From positions 1 to 10,448 of the forward strand of contig NZ_GL891986.1 in NCBI RefSeq assembly GCF_000213555.1: 10,448 bases of DNA, read 5' to 3'. This DNA comes from Dysgonomonas gadei ATCC BAA-286. GTDB taxonomy: Bacteria; Bacteroidota; Bacteroidia; Bacteroidales; Dysgonomonadaceae. How positions within the stretch are numbered: the stretch's first letter is position 1; every line of letters starts with the position of its first letter. Positions 6,351 to 10,448 of the stretch are shown here, piece by piece. The position numbers and the translations under genes were made by a program. The notes under the pieces were generated by a model, which ran no database searches, had not been told where the DNA came from, and saw only the letters and a program-made list of their open reading frames with translations.

Positions 6351-7847
6351 TTAAGCGTTCTTTGGTTTTCTCCAGGTAACGTTTTTCATATTGCCTGTTT
6401 CCTGGAATGCTTCGTGAAAAGCAAAGGCATTATACATATCGAATCTTGTTTGTCCCTTAGGTGCATTCTTAATATATTCCTGCAATAGAGGACGGTAATC
6501 CGGATGTACACAGTTATTAATGATTTCCTGCGCACGTTCTTCAGGGCATTTGCCACGAAGATCGGCCACACCATATTCAGATATGATTACTTTCACCGAA
6601 TGCTCACTATGATCCTGATGTGCAACCATCGGCACAAAAGAACTTATCTTTCCGTCTTTTGCCACAGATGGCGTTACAAATATAGACACGTATGCGCTAC
6701 GGGTAAAGTCTCCAGAACCTCCGATACCATTCATCATCTTGGTACCCATCACATGGGTTGAGTTAATATTACCGTAAATATCCGCTTCAATAGCTGTATT
6801 GATGGCAATAACACCCAGACGGCGAACTACTTCGGGATTATTTGAATATTCGGATGGACGCAACACGATCCTTTCTTTGAAGAAGTCCAGATTCTGATAT
6901 ATATGCTCGATGCAAGGATTACTTACTGTTAATGAACAGCCGCTTGCAAATTTTACACGTCCCGATTCCATAAGGCCGATAACAGCGTCCTGAATCACCT
7001 CTGTGTAAACATCAAAATCAGGAATTTCCTTACTTTCTCCCATAGCAGCAAGTACGGCATTTGCTATATTACCCACACCTGACTGTACAGGCAGGAAGGT
7101 TTTCGGCATACGGCCTTCAGCCATTTCCTTAATAAAGAAATTAGCTACATTTTCTCCGATTTTTGCAGTTACTTCATCTACCGGAGCAAAGCCGCTACCT
7201 TCATTCGGTTCGTTGGTTCTTACAACGATTATTTTATCAGGATCTACTTTTATATGGTCTTTACCTACGCGGTCATGTACTCCGTATACCGGAATATCTT
7301 CACGTGTAGGCGGGTCCTGAGGCTCGGGAATATCATGCATCCCACGCATAGCCTTCGGATTCCATTCATTTAATTCTACAATGACTTTTTTTGCCAAACG
7401 GCTAACTGTAGGAGAGATGCCAACACCGCATGTAGGAACTATTTCACCATTCTCTGTAACTTCACATGCTTCTACGATAGCATAGTCTATCTTTCCATAA
7501 TACCCGTAACGGATATCCTGAGCCATCGTTGAAAGGTGTAAATCACAATATTTGATTTCCCCGTTGTTGATAGCTTCACGCATGCTCTTGTTTGTTTGAT
7601 AAGGTGCGCGGAAATTGATAGCTTTCGCCCTGGTTAAGACCCCGTCTAACTTATCTCCTGTGGATGCTCCGGTGAACACATTTATTTTGAAAGGATTGCC
7701 CTTTGCATGTTCCTCTTCGGCGCGTTTTGCGATAAATCCGGGTACTACTTTGGGACATCCTGCATGCGTAAAACCGCTAAATCCCACATTGTCGTTGTTG
7801 TTGATAAGTGCGGCTGCCTCTTCAGCAGTCATAAATTTTAAAGCCAT
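6351..7847 (-). CDS. Acetyl-CoA hydrolase/transferase family, probable succinate:acetate CoA-transferase
   Basis: A 498-residue cytoplasmic enzyme of CoA-transferase family I (Cat1/AarC/Ach1 group). Members move CoA between acetate, succinate or propionate through a glutamyl-CoA thioester. The N-terminal half has VGFSGFTHAGCPKVVP (21-36) and FTGASTGDKLDG (58-69). The C-terminal half has QSGVGNIANAVL (255-266), the likely catalytic glutamate E283 in DVYTEVIQDA (279-288), and the NGIGGSGDF loop (373-381), diagnostic of this family. Full length is present. In a fermenting Bacteroidales the expected role is interconverting succinyl-CoA and acetyl-CoA, linked to succinate, propionate and acetate formation, but the acid specificity is inferred; a plain acetyl-CoA hydrolase is less likely. 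It has its own promoter box and terminator and so is probably monocistronic. Confidence 0.92.
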   Translation of the reverse strand: MALKFMTAEEAAALINNNDNVGFSGFTHAGCPKVVPGFIAKRAEEEHAKGNPFKINVFTGASTGDKLDGVLTRAKAINFRAPYQTNKSMREAINNGEIKYCDLHLSTMAQDIRYGYYGKIDYAIVEACEVTENGEIVPTCGVGISPTVSRLAKKVIVELNEWNPKAMRGMHDIPEPQDPPTREDIPVYGVHDRVGKDHIKVDPDKIIVVRTNEPNEGSGFAPVDEVTAKIGENVANFFIKEMAEGRMPKTFLPVQSGVGNIANAVLAAMGESKEIPDFDVYTEVIQDAVIGLMESGRVKFASGCSLTVSNPCIEHIYQNLDFFKERIVLRPSEYSNNPEVVRRLGVIAINTAIEADIYGNINSTHVMGTKMMNGIGGSGDFTRSAYVSIFVTPSVAKDGKISSFVPMVAHQDHSEHSVKVIISEYGVADLRGKCPEERAQEIINNCVHPDYRPLLQEYIKNAPKGQTRFDMYNAFAFHEAFQETGNMKNVTWRKPKNA

Positions 7848-7916
7848 TGTTTTTTAAAATGTATGATTTATATAAGTTATTAAGTTGATTTTCATATGCG
7901 TTTCGCTTTCGCGCTG

Positions 7917-7924
7917 CAAAAGTA
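7917..7924 (-). promoter_or_regulatory. Putative -7 box TACTTTTG for the CoA-transferase gene
   Basis: On the minus strand TACTTTTG matches TAnnTTTG exactly, about 70 bases before the ATG at 7847. The predicted leader starts with a GC-rich patch (GCGCGAAAGCGAAACGC), notable against the AT-rich surroundings. No good -33 box was seen. Confidence 0.5.
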
Positions 7925-8127
7925 CAAAATAAATATCTGATGTGCTATTTTAAATCATTAAAAATTCAAAGACTGCAATTTACCATAGTTATTCAGGGAA
8001 TAAAGACTTTCGTTTCTGAAGAAAAAATAATTAGTAATATAAATATTTACTGACACATCATAGATTGTAGCGACGAATCGTATTGCCCCTGCATCAGCTT
8101 CAAAAAAAATACAACATTGGTTTTTAA

Positions 8128-8709
8128 TCAGATACTTTCCAAAAAACGGCACAAAGCTTTTACGGCCAATGCCCGATGACTTATATTATTTTTAACATCA
8201 CTTCCCAACTGGGCAAACGTTTCGGTATACCCAACAGGCATAAAAATGGGATCATATCCAAATCCTGCCGATCCTTTTTCTTCTGAAATTATTTCCCCAT
8301 CAATTTTCCCGTCAAAAAGATATTCCTTTCCATCCAGAATCAACGCTATAACAGACCTGAAACGGGCCCTACGGTTTGTAATGCCGTCCAGATTAGCCAG
8401 TAACTTCTTCATATTGGCTTTAGCATCATGCCCATCTCCGGCATAACGGGCCGAATAGACGCCCGGCGCACCATTCAAGGCTTCTACTTCAAGCCCCGTG
8501 TCATCACCGAAACTGTCGTAACCGTATTTCTCTTTCACATAGCGGGCTTTTATCAAAGCATTTTCTTCCAGGGTTTCACCCGGTTCGGCTATATCTTCAT
8601 GGCAACCAATCTCTTTAAGACTGAGTATTTCAAATTTATCTTTTACAACTTCTCTGACTTCCTCCAGTTTATGAGCGTTATTGGTAGCAAAAACAAGTTT
8701 TCTTTTCAT
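8128..8709 (-). CDS. rdgB: RdgB/HAM1-type dITP/XTP pyrophosphatase
   Basis: A 193-residue cytoplasmic enzyme that hydrolyses non-canonical purine triphosphates (ITP, dITP, XTP) to the monophosphate and pyrophosphate, keeping them out of DNA and RNA. All signature motifs are present: the nucleotide-binding FATNNAHK at 7-14, ETLEENALIKA at 45-55, the metal/catalytic GDDTGLEV at 68-75 (D69/D70), PGVYSARYAG at 82-91, GFGYDPIF at 149-156 and SHRALA at 177-182. Length matches the family. Its ATG overlaps the TGA of the upstream aminotransferase (ATGA, 4-base overlap), which fixes the start and implies translational coupling. Confidence 0.96.
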   Translation of the reverse strand: MKRKLVFATNNAHKLEEVREVVKDKFEILSLKEIGCHEDIAEPGETLEENALIKARYVKEKYGYDSFGDDTGLEVEALNGAPGVYSARYAGDGHDAKANMKKLLANLDGITNRRARFRSVIALILDGKEYLFDGKIDGEIISEEKGSAGFGYDPIFMPVGYTETFAQLGSDVKNNISHRALAVKALCRFLESI

Positions 8710-9908
8710 TTCTTTTTCAACGCATTATAAGTCTCCAATGCCTTCTCCAATACCGTAAGGGCATTTCCCAGATCTTCCTTATTAAGAACATAGGCTATAC
8801 GAACTTCATTTTTCCCCAATCCGGGCGTTGTATAAAATCCTGAAGCCGGAGCCATAAACACTGTCTGCCCTTCATATTCAAAATCGGACAGACACCATGC
8901 GCAAAACTCATCGGCATCATCGACGGGCAAACGTGCGACCGTATAAAAAGCACCCATAGGGATAGGCGAATAAACTCCCGGTATACGGTTCAGGCGGTCG
9001 ATAAGAAATTTCCGTCTTTCCACATATTCATCGTAAGTATCGCGGAGATAATCGGGACTGGCGTCCAGCGAAGCCTCTGCTGCAATCTGCCCGATAAGCG
9101 GCGGACTTAGACGCGCCTGACAGAATTTCATCAGAGTCTTCCGTAATTCCTTATTTTTAGTGATCAATGCACCTATACGGATACCACATTCACTATATCT
9201 TTTCGAGACCGAGTCTATCAGCACCACATTATCCTCGATACCGACAAGATGACAAGCCGAAATATATGGTGAATTGGTATAAATAAACTCCCGGTATACC
9301 TCATCCGAAAACAGATAAAGATCATGCTTCTGTACCAGATGTTTTATCTGATTCATTTCGGCACGGGAATATAAATAGCCCGTCGGGTTGTTCGGATTAC
9401 AAATCATAATCCCTTTTGTGCGTTCATTTATGAGTTCTTCAAACTTTTCAACCGGGGGCAAAGCAAACCCTTCTTCAATAGAAGAAGATACCGTACGGAT
9501 AATCGCTCCGGCAGATACGGCAAAGGCCATATAGTTGGCATAAGCAGGCTCGGGAACAATAATTTCATCTCCCGGGTTGAGGCAGGCCAGAAATGCAAAC
9601 AACACAGCTTCGGAGCCTCCGGTAGTAATAATTATATCGTCAGCCGATACATTTATATTATACTTTGCATAATAACCAACCAGTTTTTCACGATAAGAGC
9701 GGTATCCATCGCTGGGACTATACTCTAGTATAGTGCGGTCGATATTGCGTATCGCCTCAAGCGCTTCTTCGGGAGTAGGCAAATCGGGCTGTCCGATATT
9801 CAGATGATATACTTTCAAGCCCCTGGCTTTAGCCGAGTCGGACAATGGAGCCAATTTCCTGATGGGAGAATTCGGCATTTCTATTCCTCGTTGCGAAATA
9901 TGTGGCAT
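8706..9908 (-). CDS. Class I/II PLP-dependent aminotransferase (AspC-like)
   Basis: A 400-residue cytoplasmic aminotransferase of fold type I. Visible landmarks are LNIGQPDLPTP (36-46), TTGGSEAVLFAF (95-106), the PLP-ring-binding NPNNPTG (171-177), SDEVY (201-205) with D202 and Y205, the Schiff-base lysine K236 in DSVSKRYSECGIRIG (232-246), and the carboxylate-binding arginine R370 in NEVRIAY (367-373). Aspartate or a broad aromatic/aspartate specificity is plausible; the exact amino donor cannot be assigned. The start at 9908 gives MPHISQRG, a conserved N-terminus in Bacteroidetes members, and lies 38 bases after a TAnnTTTG box. The gene overlaps rdgB by four bases, so the two form an operon. 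No frameshift or missing catalytic residue was seen. Confidence 0.93.
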   Translation of the reverse strand: MPHISQRGIEMPNSPIRKLAPLSDSAKARGLKVYHLNIGQPDLPTPEEALEAIRNIDRTILEYSPSDGYRSYREKLVGYYAKYNINVSADDIIITTGGSEAVLFAFLACLNPGDEIIVPEPAYANYMAFAVSAGAIIRTVSSSIEEGFALPPVEKFEELINERTKGIMICNPNNPTGYLYSRAEMNQIKHLVQKHDLYLFSDEVYREFIYTNSPYISACHLVGIEDNVVLIDSVSKRYSECGIRIGALITKNKELRKTLMKFCQARLSPPLIGQIAAEASLDASPDYLRDTYDEYVERRKFLIDRLNRIPGVYSPIPMGAFYTVARLPVDDADEFCAWCLSDFEYEGQTVFMAPASGFYTTPGLGKNEVRIAYVLNKEDLGNALTVLEKALETYNALKKK

Positions 9909-9946
9909 AATACTATTTTAATATATATTTTATTTTCAACAAGGCG

Positions 9947-9954
9947 CAAATATA
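9947..9954 (-). promoter_or_regulatory. Putative -7 box TATATTTG for the aminotransferase-rdgB operon
   Basis: On the minus strand TATATTTG matches TAnnTTTG exactly and would give a leader of about 30 bases. The expected -33 position falls on the palindrome at 9963-9979 rather than on a TTTG. Confidence 0.5.
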
Positions 9955-9962
9955 CGAATTTT

Positions 9963-9979
9963 ACTTATGAGTCATAAGT
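9963..9979. promoter_or_regulatory. 17-bp palindrome over the -33 region of the aminotransferase promoter
   Basis: ACTTATGA and TCATAAGT are perfect inverted 8-mers with one central G. The site lies 8 to 25 bases upstream of the -7 box and could be an operator. It also resembles the ACTTATT/ACTCATT heptamer array at 554-595, so it may merely be the remnant of such a repeat. Confidence 0.35.
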
Positions 9980-10223
9980 TATAAATGACGAATTATGAGG
10001 ACTTCCATATATTTATCTTTTACCTGTTTCCTCAATAGAATTACCAATCTAATTTAACATTAACATTTGAGTGTAAAGCTATACAGTATAAAGGCGGAAA
10101 GTTGCATAAACAAATAATTATTTAAATCTATGTGTCTATTACAAAATATGAAAAAACGAACTATATATAGCCCTACAGAACACAGGAAAGGCTTTCCCCC
10201 TTTTTTAATATTCTTAAAATATA

Positions 10224-10255
10224 TTTGTTAAATCAAATTTTTATCTTTTACTTTG
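10224..10255 (+). promoter_or_regulatory. Rightward Bacteroidetes-type promoter
   Basis: TTTG at 10224-10227 is followed after exactly 20 bases by TTACTTTG at 10248-10255, one mismatch from TAnnTTTG. This is the only candidate here with both boxes at good spacing. Transcription would start near 10262, heading into the open frame at 10300 and the GA repeat. It implies a gene beyond the right edge. Confidence 0.6.
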
Positions 10256-10299
10256 CAATTGATACACAAGACAATTTATACTAAGATAAATAAAAAATA

Positions 10300-10448
<149 letters not shown>

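Larger units (their letters stand above)
9909..10299. other. Gene-free AT-rich interval at the right end
   Basis: Apart from the aminotransferase promoter region and the rightward promoter at 10224-10255, I see no gene here. CTATATATAG (10161-10170) is a small palindrome. GGAAA..TTTCC (10185-10197), followed by a C run and six T, resembles a weak rightward terminator with no gene in front of it. A 33-codon frame at 10130-10231 has no supporting feature. Confidence 0.6.

Noticed and set aside
7925..8127. Terminator after rdgB
   Set aside because: An 8-T run (8102-8109 on the minus strand) and a 6-bp stem (7989-8003) are present but not joined as a convincing stem plus T tract.
7958..8152. 64-codon leftward open frame downstream of rdgB
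   Set aside because: It overlaps the 3' end of rdgB by 25 bases, has no recognisable motif and low-complexity AT-rich composition, and lies across the region leading to the CoA-transferase promoter. A chance frame is more likely.
10130..10231. 33-codon rightward frame containing MKKRTIYSPTEHRKG
   Set aside because: There is no promoter or family match, and its stop lies within the predicted promoter spacer. Short AT-rich frames like this are expected by chance.

Overview
The window looks like chromosomal DNA of a Bacteroidales bacterium, possibly of the Dysgonomonas/Parabacteroides type (the order is well supported, the genus is a guess). Reasons are the AT-rich intergenic DNA, the absence of clear Shine-Dalgarno sequences, repeated TAnnTTTG elements (the Bacteroidetes sigma-ABfr -7 box) upstream of genes, a Bacteroidales-style TonB with an N-terminal EWCDIIFEGKNKSYGAFELR segment, and a DUF4372-type IS4 transposase.

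Layout. The left edge (1-294) is the N-terminal part of a leftward IS4-family transposase cut by the window edge. Then come about 540 bp of gene-free, repeat-rich DNA: an inverted pair of REP-like palindromes, a small hairpin, a heptamer tandem repeat and an AGCTGA..TCAGCT hairpin. Two rightward genes follow: a TonB energy transducer (833-1678), closed by a perfect 19-bp stem-loop, and a small outer-membrane beta-barrel protein (2069-2626) behind a long AT-rich leader. A bidirectional terminator at 2651-2683 separates these from a long leftward block.

The leftward block, in transcription order from the right, holds an aminotransferase (9908-8706) coupled by an ATGA overlap to a RdgB/HAM1 NTP pyrophosphatase (8709-8128); an acetyl-CoA hydrolase/succinate:acetate CoA-transferase-type enzyme (7847-6351) with its own promoter box and terminator; an unrecognised three-helix membrane protein (6231-5623); an RluA-family pseudouridine synthase (5533-4856); and the RNA-binding protein Tex (4821-2698), which also appears to have its own promoter. 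These are mostly housekeeping functions: envelope energy coupling, amino-acid and short-chain acid metabolism, nucleotide-pool cleaning, RNA modification and transcription.

The right end (9909-10448) lacks a recognisable gene. It carries a good rightward promoter, an open frame starting at 10300 and a (GA)34 microsatellite running to the last base. This could be the start of a phase-variable locus. The window begins inside a probably multicopy IS and ends inside a microsatellite, so it may be a complete assembly contig with both ends set by repeats. I did not find a convincing new multi-gene system. The two most interesting places are the microsatellite locus and the apparent IS insertion in a REP palindrome.
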